From contig JAFWNQ010000018.1 of NCBI GenBank assembly GCA_017510245.1, forward strand, positions 1-36,184: a stretch of 36,184 nucleotides of DNA, read 5' to 3'. Shown here one piece after another: positions 24,227-31,923 of this stretch. The notes under the pieces are model-generated. The model saw nothing but the letters and a program-made list of their open reading frames with translations. It made no database searches and was not told the origin of the DNA. The position numbers were made by a program, and so were the translations under genes. Numbering within the stretch: the stretch's first letter is position 1; the number at the start of each line of letters is the position of its first letter. This DNA comes from Clostridia bacterium. GTDB taxonomy: Bacteria > Bacillota > Clostridia > TANB77 > CAG-508.

Positions 24227-24862
24227 ATGACTATTGTAATGTTAGTACTTGTGCTTGTTTTGAACTTTGGAATTTCATGGGCTAATGCAGCTTACGTTGG
24301 ACGGTATTATTCAGAGTCGAAAATAGTTGGAGGGAGTTTCAGAGTCTATATCATGGTTGGCTACATCATGGCGATAGCCGGATTTACCATGGTATATGGC
24401 TACATTCTGTTACTTATTTCTCCTACTTTGTTACAGATGGCAGAAGTTGATCAAGACACAATTATGATGTTTGAACAATTAGCTTCAGACTTGCTTTACA
24501 TTTTTTGTGTTATAACCATGATTCCGACTGGATTTTACATTTGGATTCGTAGCTTGAAAAACTTCTGGGAGAACAAAACGCTTTCTAGCGGAGTGGTTAC
24601 TGGATGGAACACATATGCTCAGATTCATAACACCGTTTCTGTAGCACGTCATGCACCGAGTGCTCTTGAAAGGATTGCAGAAGCTCTTTTGGGAGGAAAA
24701 AGAAAGAAGAAGGGTAATGCTTTAATTCTACTTTTAGCAATACTTATCCTTATTCTGGCAATATTCGGAGGATATTTCACAGCGTCAGCTATTGTAAAGA
24801 AGGCTGATCGTGAATACGATCTTCTCGAAGAACTCAGAAAAAGAGAAGCTGTAACCTTCTAA
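24227..24862 (+). CDS. Unrecognised membrane protein, codon use unlike neighbours
   Basis: The 211-residue protein has four likely membrane segments (about 1-22, 40-68, 84-106 and 163-185). A soluble stretch at about 107-160 includes the basic GGKRKKKG just before the last span, and the tail is charged (REYDLLEELRKREAV). I recognise no family. Its coding sequence is visibly less AT-rich than the flanking genes, with codons such as CTT, CGT, ACC and GGA mixed more evenly, which suggests a different origin. GGAGGGAG precedes the ATG. It stands alone between its own promoter and terminator. Confidence 0.8.
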   Translation: MTIVMLVLVLVLNFGISWANAAYVGRYYSESKIVGGSFRVYIMVGYIMAIAGFTMVYGYILLLISPTLLQMAEVDQDTIMMFEQLASDLLYIFCVITMIPTGFYIWIRSLKNFWENKTLSSGVVTGWNTYAQIHNTVSVARHAPSALERIAEALLGGKRKKKGNALILLLAILILILAIFGGYFTASAIVKKADREYDLLEELRKREAVTF

Positions 24863-24881
24863 CACTCCAATCTTCATAATG

Positions 24882-24922
24882 GAGAGGCTAGGGATATGTA
24901 ATATTACATTCCTTGGCCTCTC
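24882..24922 (+). terminator. Terminator-like hairpin after the 24227 gene
   Basis: GAGAGGC (24882-24888) pairs with GCCTCTC (24916-24922), continuing inward through imperfect pairing to ATGTAAT/ATTACAT. The following sequence is only moderately T-rich. Confidence 0.65.
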
Positions 24923-25070
24923 TATTGATTTAATTGTACTACAATAGACACATGGAATATATATTAAAAAAGTGAGGAAATCATATAAATATTTAACAAT
25001 ATATGAATAAAAAGTGGAAAATTAAACTAGTTTTAGAATTAATAATGTATTTTTTTTGTTAACATAAATA

Positions 25071-25099
25071 TTGAAAAATAAGAAAAAAAATAGTATAAT
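25071..25099 (+). promoter_or_regulatory. Promoter of the metallopeptidase-like lipoprotein gene
   Basis: TTGAAA (25071-25076) and consensus TATAAT (25094-25099) are spaced 17 bases apart, giving a leader of about 40 bases. Confidence 0.75.
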
Positions 25100-25124
25100 A
25101 TAGATATTACAAGTATTAATAATG

Positions 25125-25158
25125 GTTCCGAAAAGAAAGGAAAAACATGCTTCGGAAC
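25125..25158 (+). promoter_or_regulatory. Hairpin presenting the ribosome binding site and start codon in its loop
   Basis: GTTCCGAA (25125-25132) and TTCGGAAC (25151-25158) are perfect 8-bp arms. The 18-base loop contains AAAGGA and the ATG at 25147, and the right arm lies within codons 2-5 of the gene. Such a structure could tune initiation. Confidence 0.5.
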
Positions 25159-26028
25159 AGGTTGTGGGTTGTCGTTCTGCTTATACTACTAGTTGCTTTG
25201 TGTGGTTGCTCAGAAAGAACAAGTGTTGAAGATATAATTCAACTTGATGCGGAGAGTGTTGTAAGCTTATTTGAATATAACTACAGCATTCACATGCATT
25301 ATTCAAGAGGAGATAATGGCACTTTAATAATGTATCCTGATGGACATGAAGATGAGCCATTTGAGCTAGAGGTTTCACCAGAATTCTATGAGGATAATGA
25401 GTTCTTAGTACCTAAATATGTTGAATCATTTGATTTCCCAAAAGAACAAGTCATGCTTTTTGATAAAGCCAAATCAATAGTAGTAAAATATATCAAACAG
25501 TCTACCGTAATTGATGACAGTGACAAAAAGAAGTGCATAGAAGCTGTCAAGTCAGCAGAACTTCGTTTTGGAAGATTCGAAGAAGATTATACTGACTTTT
25601 TAATGGTAACAAAAGGCAATAGAGTTTATCTTAACGGTCTGCTTGCAGAGCATAATACTGTGAGATACTGTGTACATGAGCTTGTACATGTGATTAGCAA
25701 TGTGACTAATATTGGAACGAGATATGAGAAGTCTTACTATAGATCTAGTTTGTTAAATGAGGCATTGACAGATATTATTGCAGAACATATTATTACTGAA
25801 ATGACGGACGAAGAGAACTCTGAAACAGAATATGTGGATGGATTTGAAGTTGCATATCATTTGATTTACAGATTTGATATGCTTAAGACATACTACTATT
25901 CTGATGGATATGATGAGATTAAGGAACAGACTGGTTCAATTAAGTTTAACATGTTGATTCTTTTGATGGATAATAACGTAAATGAATCAACGCAAGCAAT
26001 GATTAGCTATATTGTGAACGACCTATAA
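25147..26028 (+). CDS. Lipoprotein with gluzincin-type zinc metallopeptidase motif
   Basis: The 293-residue product has a lipoprotein signal (hydrophobic 6-18, lipobox LCGC with Cys21), so it should be anchored outside the membrane. HELVH (177-181) followed by NEALTD with Glu205, 23 residues after the second His, matches the HExxH plus NExxxD arrangement of thermolysin-like gluzincins. The rest of the protein is not recognisably any named peptidase family, and the substrate is unknown. Codon use is less AT-rich than that of the neighbours, as in the 24227 gene. It is monocistronic with its own promoter and terminator. Confidence 0.8.
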   Translation: MLRNRLWVVVLLILLVALCGCSERTSVEDIIQLDAESVVSLFEYNYSIHMHYSRGDNGTLIMYPDGHEDEPFELEVSPEFYEDNEFLVPKYVESFDFPKEQVMLFDKAKSIVVKYIKQSTVIDDSDKKKCIEAVKSAELRFGRFEEDYTDFLMVTKGNRVYLNGLLAEHNTVRYCVHELVHVISNVTNIGTRYEKSYYRSSLLNEALTDIIAEHIITEMTDEENSETEYVDGFEVAYHLIYRFDMLKTYYYSDGYDEIKEQTGSIKFNMLILLMDNNVNESTQAMISYIVNDL

Positions 26029-26031
26029 ACC

Positions 26032-26065
26032 ACAGGGCTAGAGTAGAATTTTACTCTAGCCCTGT
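26032..26065 (+). terminator. Terminator of the metallopeptidase-like gene
   Basis: A perfect 14-bp stem (ACAGGGCTAGAGTA with its reverse complement) closes the loop GAATTT, four bases after the stop. Confidence 0.85.
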
Positions 26066-26194
26066 TTGAGTATAACAATAAAAATAATAGACTTTGAACA
26101 TGAAATTACTAGATTTTTGAATATAATATATAATTTTTACATTACTGTTGATTTAAATACTATAAAATAGTATTAGTACAAAATGAAGATTATA

Positions 26195-26223
26195 TTGAAA
26201 TAAAGTGCTTGAAATGATATAAT
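26195..26223 (+). promoter_or_regulatory. Promoter of the coiled-coil protein gene
   Basis: TTGAAA (26195-26200) and TATAAT (26218-26223) are 17 bases apart, with TG one base ahead of the -10. Confidence 0.75.
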
Positions 26224-26258
26224 ATGAACGAATAAGTATAATATAGGAGGTAATAATT

Positions 26259-26690
26259 ATGGATAATAAAAAGATGGAAGAATTTAATGAAAAAATGAAA
26301 GATTTAAATGCTAAAATAAAAGATTCTGCTGAAACAGTTGCAATAATAGGATTAGAAGCAAAAGATAAACTTGATGAGAAAATAAAAGACTCAAGAAGCA
26401 GTATAGAAGCATTAAAAGAGAATTATAGACTATTATCTGAAAGATCTAAAAGTAAAATATCATCTGAACTAATTAAAGCTCAAATGAATATTCAAGTTGC
26501 TAAAGAAAAAATGCAAGAGTATAAAGAAATAAAAGATAAGGAAAAATTAGAAAAATATATAGATGATGAAATTGAATATGCTGATAACTGCATTGCATTA
26601 TCTTTATTAGCTGCAGAAGAAGCAAAACTAGCGTTTTTGGAAGCAGTTGAATCTCAAAAAGAATATGATGAAAAATATGGAAAAGAATAG
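26259..26690 (+). CDS. Small charged coiled-coil protein, function unknown
   Basis: The 143-residue protein is almost wholly helical and rich in Lys, Glu and Asp, with heptad-like spacing of Leu/Ile/Met across about residues 5-100. A more hydrophobic Ala/Leu-rich helix (ADNCIALSLLAAEEAKLAFLEA) follows near the C-terminus. No signal peptide or membrane span is seen. Its pattern recalls small stress-related helical proteins, but no family can be named. AGGAGG precedes the ATG. It is a single-gene unit with a good extended -10 promoter. Confidence 0.8.
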   Translation: MDNKKMEEFNEKMKDLNAKIKDSAETVAIIGLEAKDKLDEKIKDSRSSIEALKENYRLLSERSKSKISSELIKAQMNIQVAKEKMQEYKEIKDKEKLEKYIDDEIEYADNCIALSLLAAEEAKLAFLEAVESQKEYDEKYGKE

Positions 26691-26693
26691 AAA

Positions 26694-26718
26694 ATAGGAA
26701 CTCATTGTGAGTTCCTAT
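26694..26718 (+). terminator. Hairpin after the coiled-coil gene
   Basis: ATAGGAACTCA pairs exactly with TGAGTTCCTAT around TTG, three bases after the stop codon. The downstream sequence is only partly T-rich. Confidence 0.7.
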
Positions 26719-26755
26719 AGTGTTATTATATTAATAAAATAAGAAGGGGTTCAAT

Positions 26756-27334
26756 ATGGGAAGACAAATATGGAAAGCTGGAACATTTGAATATCCAATA
26801 CCAGCTGCACTAGTTAGTGTTGGAGATTATCAAAATAGTAATCTATTAACAATTGCATGGACAGGAATTATTAATTCTAATCCACCTATGTGCTATATTT
26901 CTGTAAGAAAAGAGAGATATTCATATGATATCATCAATAAAAATAGAGAATTTGTTATTAACTTAACGAATAAAAAACTAGTAAGAGTGACAGATTGGTG
27001 TGGAGTAAGAAGTGGAAGTAAATTTGATAAATTTGAAGAAATGCATTTAACTAAAGAAAAAGCGAAGTTTATAAAATGTCCAATTGTATCAGAAAGCCCA
27101 GTAGCACTTGAATGTAAAGTAGTTGAAACTAAGGATTTAGGATCACATACAATGTTTATTGCTAAGATTCTATCTATAGATGTAGATGAAAAATATATAG
27201 ATAAAAATGGCGCATTTGACATATCAAAGTGTGAACTGATTGCTTATGCGAATGGAGGATATTACGAATTAGGAAAAAAACTTGGAACATTTGGTTATTC
27301 GGTTAGAAAAAAGAAGAATAAGGAGAAGAGATAA
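26756..27334 (+). CDS. Flavin reductase family protein (flavoredoxin-like)
   Basis: The 192-residue protein fits the FMN-binding split barrel of flavoredoxin-type flavin reductases. It has the opening YPIPAALVSVGD, the FMN-contacting stretch NLLTIAWTGIINSNPPMCYISVRKERYSYDII, REFVINL and SHTMFIAKI. Such proteins reduce free FMN or bind it as an electron carrier in anaerobes. The partner is not evident. AAGAAGGGG lies ahead of ATG 26756. The stop overlaps the next start by one base (TAATG), so it is translationally coupled to a Nudix hydrolase. Confidence 0.88.
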   Translation: MGRQIWKAGTFEYPIPAALVSVGDYQNSNLLTIAWTGIINSNPPMCYISVRKERYSYDIINKNREFVINLTNKKLVRVTDWCGVRSGSKFDKFEEMHLTKEKAKFIKCPIVSESPVALECKVVETKDLGSHTMFIAKILSIDVDEKYIDKNGAFDISKCELIAYANGGYYELGKKLGTFGYSVRKKKNKEKR

Positions 27335-27933
27335 TGACTATTACTAATGGAACAGAAAGAGTAAAAGATATTATACAACAATTGGTACCTTATAATGAAC
27401 AGGAAGAAGTAGACAAGAGAATAATGTTAAAATATCTAAATGATTATAAAAATGTTTTAACAAGAGAAAATGAGTTTGGGCATTTCTCAAGCTCTGCCTT
27501 TGTATTAAATAAAGAAAGAACAAAAATACTTATGATATATCATAATATTTTTAATTCATGGTCATTTGTTGGGGGGCATTGTGATGGGGAAGATGATTTT
27601 CTTCGTGTTGCGATGAGAGAAGCAAAAGAAGAAACTGGAATAAAAAGTGTAAAGCCTATTAAAGATGAGATTTATTCTATTGAGATTATAAATGTAGATG
27701 GTCACATAAAAAATGGAAAATATGTTGGATCACATGCTCATCTAAATACTACTTTCTTACTAGAAGCAGATGAAAATGAAGAGATTAGGATAAAAGAAGA
27801 TGAAAATAGCGGAGTAAAATGGATTCCTATAGATAAAATAATGGAAAATGTTACAGAAAAATGGGTAAAAGAAAATGTGTATTCAAAAATAATTAAGAAA
27901 ATGAAAAAAGATAAAATTATTTCATCCAAATAA
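27334..27933 (+). CDS. Nudix hydrolase
   Basis: The 199-residue protein hydrolyses a nucleoside diphosphate linked to another group. The Nudix box is GHCDGEDDFLRVAMREAKEE followed by TGI. The REAKEE core, which binds the metal, is intact, while the first acidic position of the box is Asp rather than Glu. About 60 residues precede the domain, a normal arrangement for the group that acts on sugar nucleotides or isopentenyl-type substrates, but the substrate cannot be told from sequence. It is coupled to the flavin reductase gene upstream. Confidence 0.88.
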   Translation: MTITNGTERVKDIIQQLVPYNEQEEVDKRIMLKYLNDYKNVLTRENEFGHFSSSAFVLNKERTKILMIYHNIFNSWSFVGGHCDGEDDFLRVAMREAKEETGIKSVKPIKDEIYSIEIINVDGHIKNGKYVGSHAHLNTTFLLEADENEEIRIKEDENSGVKWIPIDKIMENVTEKWVKENVYSKIIKKMKKDKIISSK

Positions 27934-28062
27934 GATAATTAATTAGAAAAGGTTCAATATGAATTTTAGGGTGTTGTAAAACAAAATTAATTAGTCTATT
28001 ATATATGCAAAGTTACTAAAATGTGATATAATTGCAATATATTTAGAGAGGAGATGCAAAGT

Positions 28063-29592
28063 ATGTTTGTTAATGATAAAGTTTTGATTGGAAAAAACTC
28101 TAATGAAGAACTATTTATTGTACCAAGTATGGCAAATAGACATGGACTTATTACAGGAGCATCTGGATCGGGAAAAACTATTACTTTAAAAGTAATGGCA
28201 GAGAGTTTTTCAAGTATGGGAGTGCCAGTTTTTTTAGCAGATATTAAGGGAGATTTGGCAGGAACATGTATGCCAGGAGAATCAAGCGAGAAAATAAAGG
28301 AAAGATTAGATTCAATTGGAATAACTAATTTTGAATTTAAAGGATTTCCAGTTGTTTTTTGGGATGTTTTTGCAAAATCAGGACATCCAATAAGAACAAC
28401 ATTACAAGAAGTGGGAAGTACTATTCTTTCTAGAATGCTTGGACTTAATGAAACACAAGAAGGAGTTTTAGCAATTGTGTTTAAAATTGCAAAAGAAGAA
28501 GGATATGAAATAATTGATTTAAAAGATTTAAGACTTATTTTGCAATATGTGGCTGAAAATAGTAAAGATTATACTATAAAATATGGAAATGTTGCATCTC
28601 AAAGTATTGGTAGTATTCAAAGAAATCTAGTAATGCTTGAAGAACAGGGTGGAGATTATTTCTTTGGAGAGCCTGCAATTGATATAAATGATTTTATTAA
28701 AAACAATGAAAATGGTTTAGGGAATATTAATATTTTACATTCTGTGGAATTATATAAAAAACCAGATTTGTATGCATGTTTCTTGCTATGGTTGCTATCA
28801 TCGCTTAATGAAAAATTACCTGAAGTAGGTGATATGGATAAACCTAAAATGGTATTTTTCTTTGATGAAGCACACTTACTATTCAATGAATTGCCAAGTT
28901 TCATGTTAACTCAAGTAATTCAAATTGTTAAACTAATAAGATCAAAAGGAATTGGGCTATATTTTATTTCTCAGTCACCTAATGATATACCAGCAGAAAT
29001 ACTTGCACAATTAGGAAATAAAGTCCAACATAATTTAAGAGCCTATACACCGGCTGAGCAAAAAGCTATTAAAGCAATAAGTGATTCTTTTAGATCAAAT
29101 CCTGAATTTGATACTCAGGAAGCAATATTATCTCTTGGAACAGGTGAAGCTTTGGTATCATTCTTAAACGAAAAAGGAGAACCTAATGTTGTTCAAAAAG
29201 CTACAATACTTCCACCTCAAAGTTTAATGGGAGCTATAGATGATTCTCTTAGACTTATGGTTGTTAGCAGAAGTCCAATACATGGCAAATATGATACTGT
29301 GATAGATAGAGAGTCAGCTTTTGAAATTTTAAGTACACAGATGGAAGAAAAGAAGGCACAAGAAGAAGCTATACAACAAGAGAAAGAAGAAGCAAAAGCT
29401 CAAAAAGAAGAGGAAAAGATAAAAAGAGAAGAAGAAAGAAAAAAGAAGCAAGAGGAGAGAGAAAAAGAAAAGGCTAAGAAAAATACGGTTCAGTACAAAA
29501 TAGGTAAGGCAGCGGAAAGAACAGCTAACTCTGCATTAAGTACAATAGGAAGAAAAGTTGCAAATGAGTTATTTAAGAGTTTTTTTAAGTAA
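28063..29592 (+). CDS. HerA-like ATPase, DUF853 family
   Basis: The 509-residue protein has the Walker A motif GASGSGKT (32-39), FLADIKGDLAG shortly after, Walker B with FFFDEAHLLF (DEAH near 268-271), the ISQSPNDIP sensor region and a conserved C-terminal NLRAYTPAEQKA. This matches the DUF853 / YjgR group of HerA-FtsK-type ATPases, whose role is not established; DNA translocation is presumed from relatives. A Lys/Glu-rich coiled coil (about 425-475) precedes the end. ATG 28063 is chosen because AGGAG (28049-28053) is nine bases upstream. ATG 28054 would sit directly against that site. An extended -10 (TG-a-TATAAT, 28024-28032) supports its own promoter. Confidence 0.9.
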   Translation: MFVNDKVLIGKNSNEELFIVPSMANRHGLITGASGSGKTITLKVMAESFSSMGVPVFLADIKGDLAGTCMPGESSEKIKERLDSIGITNFEFKGFPVVFWDVFAKSGHPIRTTLQEVGSTILSRMLGLNETQEGVLAIVFKIAKEEGYEIIDLKDLRLILQYVAENSKDYTIKYGNVASQSIGSIQRNLVMLEEQGGDYFFGEPAIDINDFIKNNENGLGNINILHSVELYKKPDLYACFLLWLLSSLNEKLPEVGDMDKPKMVFFFDEAHLLFNELPSFMLTQVIQIVKLIRSKGIGLYFISQSPNDIPAEILAQLGNKVQHNLRAYTPAEQKAIKAISDSFRSNPEFDTQEAILSLGTGEALVSFLNEKGEPNVVQKATILPPQSLMGAIDDSLRLMVVSRSPIHGKYDTVIDRESAFEILSTQMEEKKAQEEAIQQEKEEAKAQKEEEKIKREEERKKKQEEREKEKAKKNTVQYKIGKAAERTANSALSTIGRKVANELFKSFFK

Positions 29593-29615
29593 ATAATAGA
29601 TTATATGTACAATAT

Positions 29616-29664
29616 AAAACTGCTTTGTTGTAGAAAATCACTATGATGGAGCAGTTTTTATTTT
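29616..29664 (+). terminator. Terminator of the HerA-like gene
   Basis: AAAACTGCT (29616-29624) pairs with AGCAGTTTT (29650-29658) across a 25-base loop and is followed by TATTTTT. Confidence 0.7.
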
Positions 29665-29685
29665 TAGAACTCGAAACAGATTATG

Positions 29686-29714
29686 TTGACTTTATAACAA
29701 AATTATGATATAAA
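29686..29714 (+). promoter_or_regulatory. Promoter of the PurA-like gene
   Basis: TTGACT (29686-29691), 17 bases, then TATAAA (29709-29714) with TG one base before it. Confidence 0.7.
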
Positions 29715-29786
29715 TTAAATGCACTACTTTTGTAAATAGGCGATATAATTAATATTATTGCCAAGATTATTGAGAAGGGAAATTAC

Positions 29787-31172
29787 ATGGGTGCTGCGAA
29801 AGAAAGCTCACGGAAAAAGTCTATTATTGATTGGAGTGATGAAAGCGGAGTCGAAATCGAATTTGACAGAATAAGGAGATTTAAACCATTTGAACATGGC
29901 AGTGTGGTTTTTGGGGGCCTTTTTGGTGATGAAGGAAAGGGAAAGAAGGTTGATGAGCTAGCAGAAAGCTATAAAAGTAAAGGACTAAAAGTACTGTCGA
30001 TAAGGGGACAGGGAAGTGGAAATGCTGGTCATACTGTTGTTGTTGATGGAGTCAAATATGACTTTCACTACCTAACATCAGCAGGACTTTCAGCTGATAT
30101 TATGCTACTTGGACCAGGAATGCTTGTTGACCCGATTCGAGTTCTTAAAGAAGCAGAAAAGCTTCCTGAAGAAAAACGCAAAATAATAATGGTGGCTGAA
30201 AGGGCAACCATTGTAACAGATGTTGACAGAGCTATGGATAGCTGGTGCGAAAATCAGCGTTTTGCTTCTGGACAAAAGGTAATAGGAACAACAAAATCTG
30301 GGGTTGGCCCAGGAGCTGGAAACAGAGGATATAGAGTTCATATAACTTTTGCTGATGCATTGCAATGCAAGAACGCACAAGAACTTCGAACTCTTGCTTT
30401 GAAGAATCCGATACTGCCGGATGAAGTAAGAGAAATCCTTACAAGAGAGTATTCTATCGAACTATGGGAGGCTATTAATAAGCTTAATATAGTTGATAGT
30501 AATGTAGTTATTGCAAATTGTCGCAATGAAGGCAATTGGGCAATACTGCTAGAAGTTTCTCAAGCTATTGGATTAGATCCACTCTTTGGAAATGGAGGGC
30601 ATTTTACAACATCAACTCCATGCACTGACATTGGTGGTGCGGCTGGAGCAGGTCTGACAATGAAGGACTTTCCAGATGGTTGCACTATGATGCTTAAGGC
30701 ATATGCATCAAAGGTTGGAGGAGGTCCATTCATTACAAAGTTTAGTGATGATGAAAAACACATAGACAAGTTTATCGATGATATGGTCGGAGAACATGGT
30801 GTTACAACTGGTAGAAAGAGAGAATTGGGCTGGTTTGATGGGCCAGCAGTAAGGTATGCTATTGAACTTACAGGAGCTAAAATTTGCGTCAACTGTATGG
30901 ATGTAATAGCAGAGCTTCCAAAAATAACAGACCATATTAAAGTCTGCTTTGCATATCAAAATAAGTGGACAGGCGAAGTTACATATGATTGGCCATATAA
31001 TCTATATGATTATCGTCCGCTTTATGCTTCAATGAGTTTTGTTGGGCTAAGTAAAGAAGAAATCATAAAAAGATATATAGTTATGATTGAAGCTGTTATG
31101 GGGCAGACTATATCAGGATTCGGCGTAGGACCATCACGTAAAGACTACAGGAAACGTATAGAAGCAATTTGA
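29787..31172 (+). CDS. Divergent adenylosuccinate synthetase (PurA) homologue
   Basis: PurA joins IMP and aspartate with GTP on the way to AMP. This 461-residue protein keeps GDEGKGK (Asp48, Lys51), GNAGHTVV, the IGTT loop, TTGRKRELGWFD and a GVGPSR end piece, so the fold is sure. It differs from ordinary PurA in an N-terminal extension of about 37 residues, in IGTTKSGVGPGAGNRG where TGRGIGPxYxDK is usual, in EGNWAILL in place of the EGAQG loop, and in VNCMDV in place of the guanine-recognition TKLDV. A changed substrate is possible. Codon use is visibly less AT-rich than in the neighbours. It is monocistronic, away from any purine gene. AAGGGAAA precedes the ATG. Confidence 0.85.
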   Translation: MGAAKESSRKKSIIDWSDESGVEIEFDRIRRFKPFEHGSVVFGGLFGDEGKGKKVDELAESYKSKGLKVLSIRGQGSGNAGHTVVVDGVKYDFHYLTSAGLSADIMLLGPGMLVDPIRVLKEAEKLPEEKRKIIMVAERATIVTDVDRAMDSWCENQRFASGQKVIGTTKSGVGPGAGNRGYRVHITFADALQCKNAQELRTLALKNPILPDEVREILTREYSIELWEAINKLNIVDSNVVIANCRNEGNWAILLEVSQAIGLDPLFGNGGHFTTSTPCTDIGGAAGAGLTMKDFPDGCTMMLKAYASKVGGGPFITKFSDDEKHIDKFIDDMVGEHGVTTGRKRELGWFDGPAVRYAIELTGAKICVNCMDVIAELPKITDHIKVCFAYQNKWTGEVTYDWPYNLYDYRPLYASMSFVGLSKEEIIKRYIVMIEAVMGQTISGFGVGPSRKDYRKRIEAI

Positions 31173-31191
31173 GTTTTTTGAGCATTAGCAG

Positions 31192-31220
31192 AGTGTAGGA
31201 ATTATTATTCCTACACTTTT
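31192..31220 (+). terminator. Terminator of the PurA-like gene
   Basis: AGTGTAGGAAT and ATTCCTACACT form a perfect 11-bp stem with loop TATT, followed by TTTT-like sequence. Confidence 0.88.
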
Positions 31221-31284
31221 GCTATAAATAAAAATTAAGTGCAAACAAATGATGATGATATAAAAGAATAATTCATTAAAGGAC

Positions 31285-31313
31285 TTGAAATTTTATGCTA
31301 ATAATTGTATAAT
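31285..31313 (+). promoter_or_regulatory. Promoter of the tRNA gene
   Basis: TTGAAA (31285-31290) and TATAAT (31308-31313) are 17 bases apart and end 19 bases before the tRNA. Confidence 0.8.
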
Positions 31314-31332
31314 AGTATTATTATAGTTATTT

Positions 31333-31408
31333 GCGCCCTTAGTCTAATTGGATAGAATATCAGGCTACGAACTTGAAGAAGGGGGTTCGAATCCCTCAGG
31401 GCGCACCA
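31333..31408 (+). tRNA. tRNA-Arg (anticodon ACG)
   Basis: The 76-base gene has a perfect 7-bp acceptor stem (GCGCCCT with AGGGCGC), discriminator A and an encoded CCA end. The anticodon stem TCAGG/CTTGA encloses CTACGAA, giving anticodon ACG, which reads CGN arginine codons after wobble modification. The T-arm is GGGGG-TTCGAAT-CCCTC. The D-arm is weak, with only TCT/AGA pairing cleanly. It has its own promoter and terminator. Confidence 0.95.
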
Positions 31409-31413
31409 TTTAT

Positions 31414-31459
31414 AAAAGGAGTTAAATGCTTGTTATAACGGCATTTTACTCCTTTTTAG
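31414..31459 (+). terminator. Terminator of tRNA-Arg
   Basis: AAAAGGAGTTAAATGC (31414-31429) pairs with GCATTTTACTCCTTTT (31441-31456) with one mismatch, followed by T. Confidence 0.85.
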
Positions 31460-31800
31460 TGTGCAATAGATTGTGCAGTAGAAAATATGAACATAGATAT
31501 AAAAAAATCTAAAGTACTAAAACACTTGATATTATTGCACCTTTAATATAAAAGAATAAAACACTCTAAAATGCTGATATGACTAAACTTAGAAAGCTTT
31601 GATATTTTTAATACATTTTAATACAGTTACTATAAATTACTATAAAAATTACCATAAAAAACTCGACTAAAATATGGTAAATAAATAAGGATGCTTCTAG
31701 GTATTCTTTTTTGTTTTTATAATAAGCTTTTTTAGGTGTTTAAACATAACTCATTATTGGTAATAATATTGAAAAAAATTCTATAAAATATGTCAAAATT
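31460..31800. other. Gene-free stretch downstream of tRNA-Arg
   Basis: No open frame of useful length, ribosome binding site or RNA gene is visible. The sequence is AT-rich with short direct repeats (TGTGCAATAGATTGTGCAG; TTACTATAAATTACTATAAAAATTACCATAAAAA is written here only as the motif TTACTATAAA repeated with variation). Its place just 3' of a tRNA would fit the scar of a departed or decayed integrative element, but no integrase remnant can be read. Confidence 0.35.
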
Positions 31801-31829
31801 TTGATAAATTTGTAATTATATGTTATAAT
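31801..31829 (+). promoter_or_regulatory. Promoter of the second VanW gene
   Basis: TTGATA (31801-31806) and TATAAT (31824-31829) are 17 bases apart, with TG one base ahead of the -10. The leader is about 90 bases long and includes a run of ten T near 31864-31873. Confidence 0.75.
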
Positions 31830-31923
31830 ATAATAGAATATGTATAAAATTTATATTTTAGCTTTTTTTTTTTGTACGTAATATTATATAATATAACTAA
31901 TATTTTAGGAGAAAGTATAAGCT

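Noticed and set aside
29787..31172. Phage-type PurZ for 2-aminoadenine DNA
   Set aside because: The GDEGKGK aspartate typical of PurA is kept, no phage or other Z-DNA genes are nearby, and the sequence alone cannot show dGMP use.
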